59,210 bases of DNA. Source: Mycolicibacillus koreensis. GTDB taxonomy: Bacteria > Actinomycetota > Actinomycetes > Mycobacteriales > Mycobacteriaceae. The translations under genes were made by a program, and so were the position numbers. The DNA lies in contig NZ_NCXO01000025.1 of the NCBI RefSeq assembly GCF_002104795.1, forward strand, positions 1-59,210. Direction: 5' to 3'. Under the pieces are notes generated by a model that was not told the DNA's origin, did no database searches, and saw only the letters and a program-made list of their open reading frames with translations. This document shows, in pieces, positions 10,104 through 21,086 of this stretch; the first letter of the stretch is position 1; the number at the start of each line of letters is the position of its first letter.

Positions 10104-10958
10104 TCAGTCGAGCAGCACGGTGGCGAACGTGCCGACCTGGGTGAACCCGACCCGCTCGTAGGTGGCCAGTGCCACCGCGTTGAAGTCGTTGACGTACAGG
10201 CTGGCGGTGCGTCCGGTACCGACGATCACCGCCGCCAGTGCCGCCGTTCCGGCCGCGCCCAGGCCCTGGCCGCGTTGGCGGGGATGCACCCACACCCCCT
10301 GGATCTGGCTGACCGCCGGCGACTGGGCGCCGACCTCCGCCTTGAACACCACTTCGCCGTCTTCGAATCGCGCCCAGGCGCGGCCCGCCGCGATCAGGTT
10401 GGCCAAGCGGCGCCGGTAGCTGCGTCCGCCGTCGCCGAGGCGGGGATCGACGCCGACTTCGCCGATGAACATGTCGATCGCGGCCACCAGGTAGGCGTCG
10501 ATCTCGTCGGGGCGGACCTGCCGCACCTCGGGATCGAGCGCGCAGGCCGGGAAGGTGTCCAACGCCATCAGGGGTTGGCGGGCCCGCACGTCGCGGGCCG
10601 GACCCCAACTGTGCTCCAGGCGTTGCCACATGGGCAGCACCAACTCGGCGTATCCCACCAGCGACGAGCAGCGCCGCGACACGCTGGCCGCCTTGTCCGC
10701 GAACGCGACCAGATCCTGCGGGTCGCCGCGCAACGGCACCAGGTTGGCCCCGGCGAAGCACAACGACTCCTCCACCCCGCGCCGGGTCCACAGTTCCCCG
10801 CCGATCGCGGCCGGTTCCACGCCGTAGTCGGCCACCCGACCGGCGACCATGCAGGAGCCGACCGGATCGGCGTCGAGCACCCGCCCCACCGCGGCCGCGT
10901 CGCGCACCACCGACACCCGGCGGTCATCGACCAGGCGAAAAATGGGCGGAGCCGACAT
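10104..10958 (-). CDS. GNAT-family N-acetyltransferase with DUF4081 domain
   Basis: The 284-residue protein has an N-terminal half resembling the mycobacterial DUF4081 region. Its C-terminal half is a GNAT fold with the acetyl-CoA loop RQRGQGLGAAG near residue 228 and the typical ending VNDFNAVALATYERVGF. It matches Rv2867c in position and type. The substrate is unknown. It lies immediately downstream of ispG on the same strand, separated by 49 bases. Confidence 0.9.
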   Translation of the reverse strand: MSAPPIFRLVDDRRVSVVRDAAAVGRVLDADPVGSCMVAGRVADYGVEPAAIGGELWTRRGVEESLCFAGANLVPLRGDPQDLVAFADKAASVSRRCSSLVGYAELVLPMWQRLEHSWGPARDVRARQPLMALDTFPACALDPEVRQVRPDEIDAYLVAAIDMFIGEVGVDPRLGDGGRSYRRRLANLIAAGRAWARFEDGEVVFKAEVGAQSPAVSQIQGVWVHPRQRGQGLGAAGTAALAAVIVGTGRTASLYVNDFNAVALATYERVGFTQVGTFATVLLD

Positions 10959-11007
10959 GGCGTGACTCTTTTCCGCGGTGTGCTGGAGCTGCTGAGGCGT
11001 ACGGCCC

Positions 11008-12168
11008 TCAGCTTACGGTCACCGACGGCGAACCGCTGGTTGTTGCGTCCGGGTCGTGTCCCTTCTCCGCGGCGATCCGGAGCGCCTCCTCGATGAGGGT
11101 CTCCACGATCTGCGCCTCCGGGACGGTCTTGATCACCTCGCCCTTGACGAAGATCTGCCCCTTGCCGTTGCCCGACGCCACCCCCAGGTCGGCCTCCCGG
11201 GCCTCGCCGGGCCCGTTGACCACGCACCCCATCACCGCGACCCGCAGCGGCACGTCGAGACCCTCTAGCCCGGCGGTCACCTCGTTGGCCAGTTTGTAGA
11301 CGTCGACCTGGGCCCGTCCGCACGACGGGCAGGACACGATCTCCAGCCCCCGCGGACGCAGATTCAGCGACTCCAGAATCTGGGTTCCGACCTTGACCTC
11401 TTCCACCGGCGGCGCCGACAGCGACACCCGGATGGTGTCGCCGATGCCGCGGGAGAGCAGCGCCCCGAAGGCGACCGCCGATTTGATGGTGCCCTGAAAC
11501 GCCGGTCCGGCCTCGGTCACACCGAGGTGCAGCGGATAGGAGCATTGTTCGGCGAGTTGTTCGTAGGCGGCGACCATGACGACCGGGTCGTTGTGCTTGA
11601 CGCTGATCTTGATGTCGGAGAACCCGTGCTCCTCGAAGAGCGAGGCCTCCCACAGCGCCGACTCGACCAGCGCCTCCGGGGTGGCCTTGCCGTATTTGGC
11701 CAGCATCCGCGGATCCAGCGAACCGGCGTTGACCCCGATGCGGATCGGGATGCAGGCGTCGCCGGCCGCCTTGGCGACCTCGGCGACCCGGCCGTCGAAC
11801 TCCTTGATGTTGCCGGGGTTGACCCGTACCGCGGCACAGCCGGCGTCGATGGCGGCGAAGATGTATTTGGGCTGGAAGTGGATGTCGGCGATCACCGGCA
11901 GCTGGCTTTTGGCCGCGATCGCCGCCAGCGCGTCGGCGTCCTCCTGACGGGGGCAGGCGACACGCACGATGTCGCAGCCGGTCGCGGTGAGCTCGGCGAT
12001 CTGCTGCAGGGTGGAGTTGATGTCGTGGGTTTTGGTGGTGCACATCGACTGCACCGAGATCGGGTAGTTGCTGCCGACGCCGACATCGCCGACCATCAGC
12101 TGGCGGGTCGGGCGGCGCGGCGCCAGGGTGGGTGCCGGCGAGGACGGCATCCCCAGGCCGACGGTCAT
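11008..12168 (-). CDS. ispG: 4-hydroxy-3-methylbut-2-en-1-yl diphosphate synthase
   Basis: The 386-residue enzyme of the MEP isoprenoid pathway converts MEcPP to HMBPP with a [4Fe-4S] cluster. The cluster ligands are Cys280 and Cys283 (SCPSCG) and Cys315 ([10 protein letters not shown]), with the conserved glutamate in GPGE. The frame is open further upstream, but ATG 12168 is chosen because AGAAGGAGA precedes it and the family-like sequence begins there. It is next to rip1 and near dxr, the other MEP gene of this block. Confidence 0.96.
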   Translation of the reverse strand: MTVGLGMPSSPAPTLAPRRPTRQLMVGDVGVGSNYPISVQSMCTTKTHDINSTLQQIAELTATGCDIVRVACPRQEDADALAAIAAKSQLPVIADIHFQPKYIFAAIDAGCAAVRVNPGNIKEFDGRVAEVAKAAGDACIPIRIGVNAGSLDPRMLAKYGKATPEALVESALWEASLFEEHGFSDIKISVKHNDPVVMVAAYEQLAEQCSYPLHLGVTEAGPAFQGTIKSAVAFGALLSRGIGDTIRVSLSAPPVEEVKVGTQILESLNLRPRGLEIVSCPSCGRAQVDVYKLANEVTAGLEGLDVPLRVAVMGCVVNGPGEAREADLGVASGNGKGQIFVKGEVIKTVPEAQIVETLIEEALRIAAEKGHDPDATTSGSPSVTVS

Positions 12169-12206
12169 GAGGTCTCCTTCTGAGGTCGGTGTCCGGTCCG
12201 GGCCGG

Positions 12207-13418
12207 CTATTGGAACAGTTTGATCGGGCTGACCACGTCGGCGGTGACGGTCAACAGCATGTAGCCGACCACCAGCACCAAGATTACGTAGGTCGCCGGC
12301 ATCAGCTTGAGGTAGTCGACCGGGTCGGCGGCCATCACGCCGCGCGCCGAGCGGATCATGTTGCGGATCTTCTCGTAGACCGCGATCGCGATGTGCCCAC
12401 CGTCGAACGGCAGCAGCGGCACCAGGTTGATCACCCCGAGCACGAAGTTGAGCTGCGCCAGGAAGAACCAGAACGCCATCCACAGGCCGTGGTCGACGGT
12501 CTCCCCGCCGATCAGGCTGGCCCCGACCACGCTGATGGGGGTGTCCAGGTCGCGTTCGCCGCCGCCGATGGCGTGCAGCAGGGCGCCGACCTTGGTGGGG
12601 ATCGCGATCAGTGCCTTGCCCAACTCGATGCCCAGATCCCCGGTGAACGCCACCGTGGCGGGGATCGCGGTCGCCACGTTGTAGTGGGTGGGTCCGTACT
12701 GGGCGGCGCTGACCCCGATCGCGCCCACCTCGGTCGGGGCGGGCTCGCCGTCGCCGTCGGCGATCCAGCGGGTGGTCGGGGTGACCTGGACATAGGCGGT
12801 CACCGACTGTCCGTCGCGCTGCACGACGACCGGCACGGTGCCGTGGCTGGCGCGCACGGCGGCGGCCATCTCGGCAAAGCTGCTCACCGGGGTGTCGCCG
12901 ACCTGGGTGACCACGTCACCGGCCTGGATGCCGGCCGCGGCGGCCGGCCCGGTGCCGGTGCACTGCTCCAGTTCGCCCGGGGACACCTCCGCGGGGATGC
13001 AGCCGGTGTCACCGACCACCGCGGTGGTGGGCGGATGCAGGTTGGGCAGGCCCCAGATCACCGCGATCGCATACACCAGCACCACGCCGATGACGAAGTT
13101 CATCCCGGGCCCGGCGAACAGCACCGCGACCCGTTTCCAGGTAGCCTGCTTGTACATGGCGCGGTCGGCCTCGTCGGGTTCGAGTTCCTCGATCGCGGTC
13201 ATCCCGGCGATGTCGCAGAATCCGCCCGCCGGGACGGCTTTGAGCCCGTACTCGGTTTCACCGCGCCGGGTCGACCACAGGGTCGGCCCGAAGCCGACGA
13301 AGTAGCGACGGACCTTCATCCCGGTGGCGCGCGCCACCCACATGTGGCCGCACTCATGCAGCGCCACCGACACCAGGATGGCGACGGCGAACAGCACGAT
13401 GCCGACAACGAACATCAT
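12207..13418 (-). CDS. rip1: Site-2 intramembrane zinc metalloprotease
   Basis: The 403-residue multi-pass protein carries the zinc motif HECGH at 21-25 in the first membrane helix and the third ligand in PLLPFDGGH (about 336-342). A PDZ domain lies between them (about 155-215). Rip1 cleaves anti-sigma factors in the membrane and controls cell-envelope lipid genes and virulence. The ATG at 13416-13418 overlaps the dxr TGA, indicating coupled translation; a second ATG follows directly. The frame extends upstream inside dxr, but that part is not protein-like in this frame. Confidence 0.95.
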   Translation of the reverse strand: MMFVVGIVLFAVAILVSVALHECGHMWVARATGMKVRRYFVGFGPTLWSTRRGETEYGLKAVPAGGFCDIAGMTAIEELEPDEADRAMYKQATWKRVAVLFAGPGMNFVIGVVLVYAIAVIWGLPNLHPPTTAVVGDTGCIPAEVSPGELEQCTGTGPAAAAGIQAGDVVTQVGDTPVSSFAEMAAAVRASHGTVPVVVQRDGQSVTAYVQVTPTTRWIADGDGEPAPTEVGAIGVSAAQYGPTHYNVATAIPATVAFTGDLGIELGKALIAIPTKVGALLHAIGGGERDLDTPISVVGASLIGGETVDHGLWMAFWFFLAQLNFVLGVINLVPLLPFDGGHIAIAVYEKIRNMIRSARGVMAADPVDYLKLMPATYVILVLVVGYMLLTVTADVVSPIKLFQ

Positions 13419-14584
13419 CGGGTCGGAACTACCTTCCTGGCGGTGGTGATCGCCTGCGCCGCCCGCTCCCGGGCCCAGCGCTGCGCATCGAGGACATCTT
13501 CCACGGTAGCCGGTGGGGCGGCCCACGAGTCGGCCTCGTCGAGCACGGCGGCGATGGTCGCGACGATGGCGGGAAACCCGATCCGGCCGGCGAGGAACGC
13601 TGCCGCCGCCTCCTCGTTGGCGGCGTTGTACACCGCGGGCAGGCAGCCGCCACCGCGGCCGGCCCGCCGGGCCAGCTGCACCGCCGGGAACACCGCGTCG
13701 TCGACCGGCTCGAACTGCCAGGTCGCGGCGGTGGTGAAGTCGCAGGCCGGCGCGGCCGCGGCGACGCGGTCCGGCCAGCCCAACGCCAGCGCGATCGGCA
13801 GGCGCATGTCCGGCGGGCTGGCCTGCGCCACGGTGGAGCCGTCGACGAAGGTCACCATCGAATGCACGATCGACTGGGGGTGGACCACCACGTCGATGCG
13901 GTCATAGGGCACCCCGAACAGCAGGTGGGTCTCGATCAGTTCGAGTCCCTTGTTGACCAGCGACGCCGAGTTCAGCGTGTTCATCGGACCCATCGACCAG
14001 GTGGGGTGCGCCCCCGCCTGCTCGGGGGTGACCCCGGCCAGCCCGGTGGCGGTCCAGCCCCGAAACGGCCCCCCGGAGGCGGTGAGCACGATCCGGGCGA
14101 CCTCGTCGGGGCGCCCGCTGCGCAGGCACTGCGCGATCGCGGAGTGTTCGGAGTCCACCGGCACGATCTGGCCAGGCGCCGCCGCGGCGGTGACCAGCGG
14201 CCCGCCGGCGACCAGCGATTCCTTGTTGGCCAGCGCCAGGCGCGCCCCGGTGGCCAGCGCGGCCAGCGTCGGGCGCAGGCCCAACGCGCCGACCAGGGCG
14301 TTGAGGACGACATCGGCGCCGGTGTCTTCCACCAGTCGGGTGACCGCATCCGCGCCGCTGTAGGGGACGTCACCGAGGGCGGCCGCGGCACGCTCGTCGG
14401 CGACGGCGAGGTTGGCCACCCCGGTCTCGGCGCGTTGCCGGGCGAGCAGCTCGGGGTTGCCGCCGCCGGCAGCCAGCCCCACCACCTCGAAGCGGTCCGG
14501 GTTGGCGGCGATGACCTGCAGCGCCTGGGTGCCGATCGACCCGGTCGAGCCGAGGATCAGCACCCTGCGCCGCGTCGTTGTCAC
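13415..14584 (-). CDS. dxr: 1-deoxy-D-xylulose-5-phosphate reductoisomerase
   Basis: The 389-residue enzyme makes MEP from DXP with NADPH and is the fosmidomycin target. The N-terminal dinucleotide motif GSTGSIG is at 12-18. The metal-binding and substrate motifs [17 protein letters not shown] and [10 protein letters not shown] are present. GTG 14584 is chosen because the family sequence begins there; the frame is open upstream across the VOC gene. The stop overlaps the rip1 start. An ispG-rip1-dxr order is standard for mycobacteria. Confidence 0.95.
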   Translation of the reverse strand: MTTTRRRVLILGSTGSIGTQALQVIAANPDRFEVVGLAAGGGNPELLARQRAETGVANLAVADERAAAALGDVPYSGADAVTRLVEDTGADVVLNALVGALGLRPTLAALATGARLALANKESLVAGGPLVTAAAAPGQIVPVDSEHSAIAQCLRSGRPDEVARIVLTASGGPFRGWTATGLAGVTPEQAGAHPTWSMGPMNTLNSASLVNKGLELIETHLLFGVPYDRIDVVVHPQSIVHSMVTFVDGSTVAQASPPDMRLPIALALGWPDRVAAAAPACDFTTAATWQFEPVDDAVFPAVQLARRAGRGGGCLPAVYNAANEEAAAAFLAGRIGFPAIVATIAAVLDEADSWAAPPATVEDVLDAQRWARERAAQAITTARKVVPTR

Positions 14585-14588
14585 CCGT

Positions 14589-15017
14589 TCATTGTGCCTT
14601 GCCCACCGGGGCGGGTGTGCCCGGATAGCTGCCGAACGACCAGAGGTTGCCCTCCGGGTCGCGCACCGCGAACTCGCGCGACCCGTAGTCGGTGTCGGCC
14701 AGCGGCACCACCACCTCGGCGTGACTCTCGCAGACCCGCCGATACAGGGCGTCGGGGTCGGCGGTGGCGACGTAACCACCGGCGGAGCCCGGTTCGCGAC
14801 ACCACGCCCGTTCCGGCCGGTAGCTGCCCATCATGATCCCGCCGACGCCTTCGGGCCAGCGCAGCTCGGCGTGGGCGACGGTGCCGTCGTCGCCGTCATA
14901 GCGGGCGGCGACGACGAAGCCGAAGGTCGTCGTGTAGTAGTCGATCAGCGCCGCGGCGTCATGCGCCTGCAGGGTCAACCAGACCGTGGGATTGGGGAGC
15001 GAACGTTGCGTGGTCAT
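14589..15017 (-). CDS. VOC (glyoxalase/bleomycin-resistance) family protein
   Basis: The 142-residue protein has one vicinal-oxygen-chelate domain: [12 protein letters not shown] at the start, then FGFVV, a [13 protein letters not shown] strand and the ending [13 protein letters not shown]. Such proteins bind metals and small molecules; substrate unknown. Its first 59 bases overlap the end of the AraC-type regulator gene in another frame, so the two are translated as a pair. It stands where M. tuberculosis has the Rv2871-Rv2878c group (VapBC, Mpt83, DipZ, Mpt70, Mpt53), which is absent. Confidence 0.85.
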   Translation of the reverse strand: MTTQRSLPNPTVWLTLQAHDAAALIDYYTTTFGFVVAARYDGDDGTVAHAELRWPEGVGGIMMGSYRPERAWCREPGSAGGYVATADPDALYRRVCESHAEVVVPLADTDYGSREFAVRDPEGNLWSFGSYPGTPAPVGKAQ

Positions 15018-15873
15018 GGCACCACGGTGCCTCCGCGGTGTGCCCGCCGTCTTGAATGTTTCGGAACTCCTCGGCGAGCCATCGGCGTGGGGCGATCCCG
15101 GCGAACCGGCTGAATTCGCGGGTCAGGTGCGCCTGGTCGCTGTAGCCGGTGCCCACGGCGATCGCGGCGAGATCGACACGTCCGGCGCGCGCCGCCGCGG
15201 CGATGCGGGTGCGTGCCCCGGTGAACCGCATCAGCTCGGCGACGGTTTTGGGGGTCTGGCCGACCTCGCGGCGAAACAGCGTGGTCAGGTGCCGCGGACT
15301 CAGCCCCACCCGGTCGGCGAGCGCGCCGACGCGTATCCGCCCGCCGTGGTGCTCCAGCAACCACCAGGCATGGGCGATCTCCGGGCGCGGTGCCGTCGTG
15401 TCGCGGTGGGCGGCCCTCAGATAGCCGGCGACGGCGCTGAAGGCCTGAGCCCACCCGGCGGCGTCGCTGACCCGGCCGTGAAGATCCGCGAGCCCACCAC
15501 CGAGCACGGCGGCGGCGTCGAAGTCGGCGCCGGTGAGTTCGGCGGCGGGCATCCCGAACAGGGCGCGCGACGCCAGCGGGTGCACGGCGAGCTGCACACC
15601 GGCTTGGCCGCGGCGTTGCTGCACCCGGCTGGCACGGGTGCGCAGGCCCGCGAGCAGCACCGGGGTGGGGCGCGCAACCGACAGCCCGGCGAGGGTGTCG
15701 GCGGCCTGGACTCCGGCGTCGAGGCTGACGATGAAGGTCAACGCCGCCGACGGCAGCCCCCGGTGCACGGTTTCGGGCAACGCCAGGCCGCGATATCCGG
15801 TCATCGAGGTCACCCCCGGCGCGCATCCCGGGGGCGCCACCACGAACTCGCTGCCGCGTTGTTCGGCGCCCAT
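14959..15873 (-). CDS. AraC-family transcriptional regulator
   Basis: The 304-residue protein has a C-terminal AraC DNA-binding domain with two helix-turn-helix units (VGALADRVGLSPRHLTTLFR and GYSDQAHLTREFSRFAGI) and the family ending PRRWLAEEF. The N-terminal part has no recognisable ligand domain. ATG 15873 and an in-frame GTG at 15876 are both possible. It overlaps the downstream VOC gene by 59 bases and probably regulates or co-functions with it. I know no M. tuberculosis counterpart at this place. Confidence 0.88.
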   Translation of the reverse strand: MGAEQRGSEFVVAPPGCAPGVTSMTGYRGLALPETVHRGLPSAALTFIVSLDAGVQAADTLAGLSVARPTPVLLAGLRTRASRVQQRRGQAGVQLAVHPLASRALFGMPAAELTGADFDAAAVLGGGLADLHGRVSDAAGWAQAFSAVAGYLRAAHRDTTAPRPEIAHAWWLLEHHGGRIRVGALADRVGLSPRHLTTLFRREVGQTPKTVAELMRFTGARTRIAAAARAGRVDLAAIAVGTGYSDQAHLTREFSRFAGIAPRRWLAEEFRNIQDGGHTAEAPWCHDHATFAPQSHGLVDPAGA

Positions 15874-15957
15874 CACCCCACGCTAGCGGTCGACCGGCCG
15901 AACCGGTATGCCACAATATGCTGACATCAGTACCCGTCCCCAGCAGGAGGAATCACC

Positions 15958-16212
15958 GTGGTCAGTACCGAGGTGGAACGCGACAGCGGTGTCGACACGG
16001 CCGAGGTGCCGTCCGCGGAGTGGGGCTGGAGCCGAATCAACCACAACACCTGGTACATCGTCGGTCTCGGTGTCATCGGGCTGCTGCTGCTGATGCTGCG
16101 GGGCAACCACGTCGGCCACATCGAGGACTGGTACCTCGTCGTTTTCGCCTCGCTCGCCGCCGGCGCGCTGGTGCGCGACTGGTGGTTGCGCCGCCGCGGC
16201 TGGCTGCGCTAA
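15958..16212 (+). CDS. Small membrane protein, DUF2631
   Basis: The 84-residue protein starts at GTG 15958 behind a strong CAGGAGGAA ribosome site. It has an acidic N-terminus, one clear hydrophobic segment (about 33-46, IVGLGVIGLLLLML), a second weaker one (about 58-68, YLVVFASLAAGAL) and a basic tail WWLRRRGWLR, predicting a two-pass membrane protein. It resembles the actinobacterial DUF2631 family (Rv2876 type). Function unknown. It converges on rlmN across a short repeated segment. Confidence 0.85.
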   Translation: MVSTEVERDSGVDTAEVPSAEWGWSRINHNTWYIVGLGVIGLLLLMLRGNHVGHIEDWYLVVFASLAAGALVRDWWLRRRGWLR

Positions 16213-16306
16213 GCAGCTACCCGCCTTCGGCGGCCAACTGCCCGCACGCCGTACCCCATCCGCGGCGCTGCAGCTACCCGCCTTCGGCGGCCAACTGCCC
16301 GCACGC
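16213..16306. repeat. 37-bp direct repeat; one copy is the 3' end of rlmN
   Basis: The same 37 bases occur at 16213-16249 and 16270-16306 with no mismatch seen, 57 bases apart. The right copy encodes the last ten codons of rlmN (catalytic Cys356 to the stop) and a few bases beyond. The left copy lies just after the DUF2631 stop. Each copy contains a small CCGCC-TTC-GGCGG hairpin. This looks like a local duplication of the rlmN end into the gap between two convergent genes. Confidence 0.9.
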
Positions 16307-17368
16307 GGCGGCGATCTCACGACCGCGGGTGTCGCGCACCGTGCACGCCACCCCCTGCGCGCGGACGCGCCGCACGAATTCCCGCTCCACCGGTTTCGGA
16401 CTGGCATCCCAGTCGCTGCCCGGTGTCGGGTTCAGCGGGATCAGGTTGACGTGCACGAGCGCCCCCAGTGCGGCGCGCAGCCGTTTGCCCAGCAGGTCCG
16501 CCCGCCACGGCTGATCGTTGACGTCGCGGATCAGCGCGTACTCGATCGACACCCGCCGGCCGGTGCGATCGGCGTAGTAGCGGGCCGCATCGAGCACCTC
16601 CGCCACCGCCCACCGGGTATTGACCGGCACGAGCGTGTCGCGCAGTTCGTCGTCGGGGGTGTGCAGCGACACCGCCAACGTCACCCCGAGGTCCTCGTCC
16701 GCCAATTTCCGGATGGCCGGGGCGAGCCCCACCGTCGACACCGTCACCGCCCGCGCGGAGATCCCGAACCCGTGCGGCGGCGCCGCGGTGATCCGGCGCA
16801 CGGTGGCCACCACCCGCGCGTAGTTGGCCAGCGGCTCCCCCATCCCCATGAACACCACGTTGGACAGCCGGTCGCCATGGGTGTCGCGCAGCACGGCCGC
16901 CGCGGCACGCACCTGTTCGAGGATCTCCGCCGCCGACAGGTTCCGCTTGAGCCCACCCTGACCGGTGGCGCAGAACGGGCAGGCCATCCCGCACCCGGCC
17001 TGCGAGGAGATGCACACGGTGTTGCGCTGCGGATACCGCATCACCACCGACTCGAACGTGGTGGCGTCGACCGCGCGCCACAGCGTCTTGCGGGTCTGCC
17101 CGTCATCGCAGGTGATCTCGTTGACCGCGGTCAACAGCGTCGGGAACAGCGCCTCACCGACGCTGCCGCGCACCCCGGCGGGCAGATCGGTCATCTGCGC
17201 CGGGTCGGCCAGCAGCCGGCCGTAGTACTGGTGGGCCAGTTGTTTGGCCCGAAACGCCGGCAACCCCAACTCGGCGACCGCCGTGGCGCGCCCCGGTTCG
17301 TCGAGGTCGGCGAGATGGCGCGGCGGCATCGCCCGACGCGGCGCAGTGAACACCAGTGGTTGCTTCAT
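16274..17368 (-). CDS. rlmN: 23S rRNA (adenine2503-C2)/tRNA methyltransferase, radical SAM
   Basis: The 364-residue enzyme has the radical-SAM cluster motif C126xxxC130xxC133 ([14 protein letters not shown]), the SAM-binding GMGEPLAN, and the two catalytic cysteines expected for RlmN at about 119 and 356. The latter is nine residues from the end. It methylates C2 of A2503 in 23S rRNA. It starts at ATG 17368. It is the first gene downstream of cdsA on the minus strand, as for Rv2880c. Confidence 0.95.
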   Translation of the reverse strand: MKQPLVFTAPRRAMPPRHLADLDEPGRATAVAELGLPAFRAKQLAHQYYGRLLADPAQMTDLPAGVRGSVGEALFPTLLTAVNEITCDDGQTRKTLWRAVDATTFESVVMRYPQRNTVCISSQAGCGMACPFCATGQGGLKRNLSAAEILEQVRAAAAVLRDTHGDRLSNVVFMGMGEPLANYARVVATVRRITAAPPHGFGISARAVTVSTVGLAPAIRKLADEDLGVTLAVSLHTPDDELRDTLVPVNTRWAVAEVLDAARYYADRTGRRVSIEYALIRDVNDQPWRADLLGKRLRAALGALVHVNLIPLNPTPGSDWDASPKPVEREFVRRVRAQGVACTVRDTRGREIAAACGQLAAEGG

Positions 17369-17420
17369 GATCGGTTCCAGTATGGCGGGCCGGCGCCCTC
17401 CCCCGGTAGCCCAGGGCGGC

Positions 17421-18299
17421 TCAGTGCAGCACGGTCAGCACGATCCACGTCACCGCCGCCGCCGGTAACAGCCCGTCGAGACGGTCCATCATGCCGCCGT
17501 GGCCCGGCAGGGACCGGCCCATGTCCTTGATCCCCAGATCCCGCTTGATCTGCGATTCGACCAGGTCCCCCAGGGTCCCGGTGAGCACCAGCAGCACACC
17601 GAGCGGCAGCCCCACCCACCAGTGCCGGCCCGGCAGCAGGAAGGTGACCGCCACCACCGCCCCGCTGACCCCGAACAGCAGGGACCCGGCCAGCCCCTCC
17701 CAAGATTTCTTCGGGCTGATCGCCGGGACCATCGGATGCTTACCGAAGAGCACCCCGGCGGTGTAGCCACCCACGTCGGACAACACCACCGCGAACAGCA
17801 GGCAGAACACCGCCCCGGAGGTGAACTCCTTGCCCGAACCGTCGTCGTGGAAGATCAGCAACACCCCGAAGGCCATGAACAGCGGCACCCAGACGGTCAG
17901 CATCACCGTCGCCGACATGTCCCGCAGATAGTTGACCGGAGTGTGCGTGAGCCCCTGGCCGACCAGCCGCCACACCATGCAGACGACCACCGTGGCGCCG
18001 AACGCGCCGAGCACCCCGGTGGTCCCGAACGGCCACGACAACCAGATCATCGCCTGCCCCCCGAGGGCCACCGGGATGAACGGAACGTCGTAGCCGCCTT
18101 CGCGCAGTCGGCGCACCACTTCATGGGTGGCGATCGGGGTGGCGATCGCCAGAATCACGATCCACAGCACCGGCGCGAACACCAGGGCGCCGACCAGCAT
18201 CCCCGCCAACAACAGCCCCACCGTGATCGCCACCGGCAGGTTGCGCCCGGCCCGCGAGGTTTGCTGCGGCCCGGCCGGGGGGTTGACGCTGTCTACCAC
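17421..18299 (-). CDS. cdsA: Phosphatidate cytidylyltransferase (CDP-diacylglycerol synthase)
   Basis: The 292-residue polytopic membrane protein has about eight hydrophobic segments. The family signature lies near the C-terminus: [12 protein letters not shown], then [18 protein letters not shown] and [12 protein letters not shown]. It makes CDP-DAG, the precursor for phosphatidylinositol, PIMs and cardiolipin. It starts at GTG 18299 and lies 21 bases downstream of frr in a pyrH-frr-cdsA operon. Confidence 0.95.
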   Translation of the reverse strand: MVDSVNPPAGPQQTSRAGRNLPVAITVGLLLAGMLVGALVFAPVLWIVILAIATPIATHEVVRRLREGGYDVPFIPVALGGQAMIWLSWPFGTTGVLGAFGATVVVCMVWRLVGQGLTHTPVNYLRDMSATVMLTVWVPLFMAFGVLLIFHDDGSGKEFTSGAVFCLLFAVVLSDVGGYTAGVLFGKHPMVPAISPKKSWEGLAGSLLFGVSGAVVAVTFLLPGRHWWVGLPLGVLLVLTGTLGDLVESQIKRDLGIKDMGRSLPGHGGMMDRLDGLLPAAAVTWIVLTVLH

Positions 18300-18320
18300 G
18301 AGGATGTCGCTGGCGGTCCG

Positions 18321-18878
18321 CTAGACCTCCAGCAGCTCGCCTTCTTTGTGTTTGACCAGCTCGTCGATCTGGGTGACGTACTGCTGGGTGGTCTTGTCCA
18401 GATCTTTCTCCGCGCGGCCGACCTCGTCCTCACCGGCGTCACCGTCTTTGCGGATGCGGTGCAGTTCCTCCATCGCCTTGCGCCGGATGTTCCGCAAGGC
18501 GACCTTGGCTTCCTCGCCCTTGGCCTTGGCCTGTTTAACCAGCTCACGCCGGCGTTCCTCGGTCAGCTGGGGTACGGCCACCCGGATCAGCGTGCCGTCG
18601 TTGGTGGGGTTGACCCCCAGATCGGAGTTGCGGATCGCGTTCTCGATCGCGCCCAGCTGCGACGCCTCGTAGGGCTTGATCACCACCAGCCGCGCCTCGG
18701 GCACGTTGATGCTGCTCAACTGGGTGATCGGGGTGGTGGCGCCGTAGTAGTCGATGACGATCCGGGAGAACATGCCCGGGTTGGCCCGTCCGGTGCGGAT
18801 CGTGGCCAGATCGTCGCGGCCGACGGTCACCGCTTTCTCCATCTTCTCCTCGGCGTCGAAGAGGGTTTCGTCAATCAT
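18321..18878 (-). CDS. frr: Ribosome recycling factor
   Basis: The 185-residue protein has the usual length and ends of [20 protein letters not shown] at the start, [21 protein letters not shown] and [14 protein letters not shown]. With EF-G it splits post-termination ribosomes. It starts at ATG 18878 and sits between pyrH and cdsA in one operon. Confidence 0.97.
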   Translation of the reverse strand: MIDETLFDAEEKMEKAVTVGRDDLATIRTGRANPGMFSRIVIDYYGATTPITQLSSINVPEARLVVIKPYEASQLGAIENAIRNSDLGVNPTNDGTLIRVAVPQLTEERRRELVKQAKAKGEEAKVALRNIRRKAMEELHRIRKDGDAGEDEVGRAEKDLDKTTQQYVTQIDELVKHKEGELLEV

Positions 18879-18943
18879 GGGCGCGGCTCCTTCTGCTGGC
18901 TGCGCTGCGCGTCCTCGCTGGCGCGGATCATCTGTTCTCCCGG

Positions 18944-19702
18944 TTAGGTGCTGACCAGTGTGCCGATCTTCTCACCCGCCACCGCCCGGGCGATATTGCC
19001 ATCGGTGAGCAGATTGAACACCAGAATCGGCATTCCGTTGTCCATACAGAGACTGAACGCGGTGGCGTCGGCGACGGCGAGGCCACGGTCGATCACTTCA
19101 CGGTGGGTGACCGTGGTGAGCAACTCGGCGTCCGGATGGGTGCGCGGGTCGGCGGTGAACACCCCGTCGACCGCCTTGGCCATCAGCACCACCTCGGCGC
19201 CGATCTCCAGCGCCCGCTGCGCCGCGGTCGTATCGGTGGAGAAATACGGCAGGCCCATGCCGGCGCCGAAGATCACCACCCGCCCCTTCTCCAGGTGCCG
19301 CTGCGCACGCAACGGGATGTAGGGCTCGGCGACCTGACCCATGGTGATCGCGGTCTGCACCCGCGTGTCGATACCTTCCTTTTCCAGGAAGTCTTGCAGC
19401 GCAAGGCTGTTCATCACGGTACCGAGCATGCCCATGTAGTCCGAGCGCATCCGCTCCATACCGCGCTGTTGCAGCTGCGCGCCGCGGAAGAAGTTGCCTC
19501 CGCCGATGACGACCGCCACCTGCACGCCGCGGCGGACAACCTCGGCGATCTCACGGGCGACCTGGGCGACGACGTCGGGATCCAAACCGACCTGTCCGCC
19601 GCCGAACATCTCTCCACCGAGCTTGAGCAGCACCCGCGAATACCTGGGCTGATAGTCGGCCGGGAGCACAGGACCCGGACCGGCGCTCGTTGACTCGCCC
19701 AT
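18944..19702 (-). CDS. pyrH: Uridylate kinase
   Basis: The 252-residue UMP kinase of the amino-acid-kinase fold shows [22 protein letters not shown], the lid-region [14 protein letters not shown] and [14 protein letters not shown]. It phosphorylates UMP to UDP. The frame continues upstream through the next gene, but ATG 19702 has a GAGGGG site and the correct N-terminus. It heads the pyrH-frr-cdsA operon. Confidence 0.96.
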   Translation of the reverse strand: MGESTSAGPGPVLPADYQPRYSRVLLKLGGEMFGGGQVGLDPDVVAQVAREIAEVVRRGVQVAVVIGGGNFFRGAQLQQRGMERMRSDYMGMLGTVMNSLALQDFLEKEGIDTRVQTAITMGQVAEPYIPLRAQRHLEKGRVVIFGAGMGLPYFSTDTTAAQRALEIGAEVVLMAKAVDGVFTADPRTHPDAELLTTVTHREVIDRGLAVADATAFSLCMDNGMPILVFNLLTDGNIARAVAGEKIGTLVST

Positions 19703-19817
19703 CGGCACCCCTCGCAGATGATCGCACGGAAGCGCCATCCGGACCACCACCGGACGGCCCCCCCATCCTGCCTCATCGCGGCCGGCCGGTGCCGCCGGGG
19801 TGTGACGCGAACCGGCG

Positions 19818-21086
<1,269 letters not shown>

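Noticed and set aside
11008..12483. N-terminally extended versions of ispG, rip1, dxr, dprA, pyrH and others
   Set aside because: The extensions overlap the upstream gene in a different frame and have no family similarity; internal starts with ribosome sites or ATGA overlaps fit better.
15883..16407. 174-codon minus-strand frame across the 37-base repeat
   Set aside because: It covers DUF2631 in antisense and reads the repeat as low-complexity PPKAGSC units; not a believable protein.
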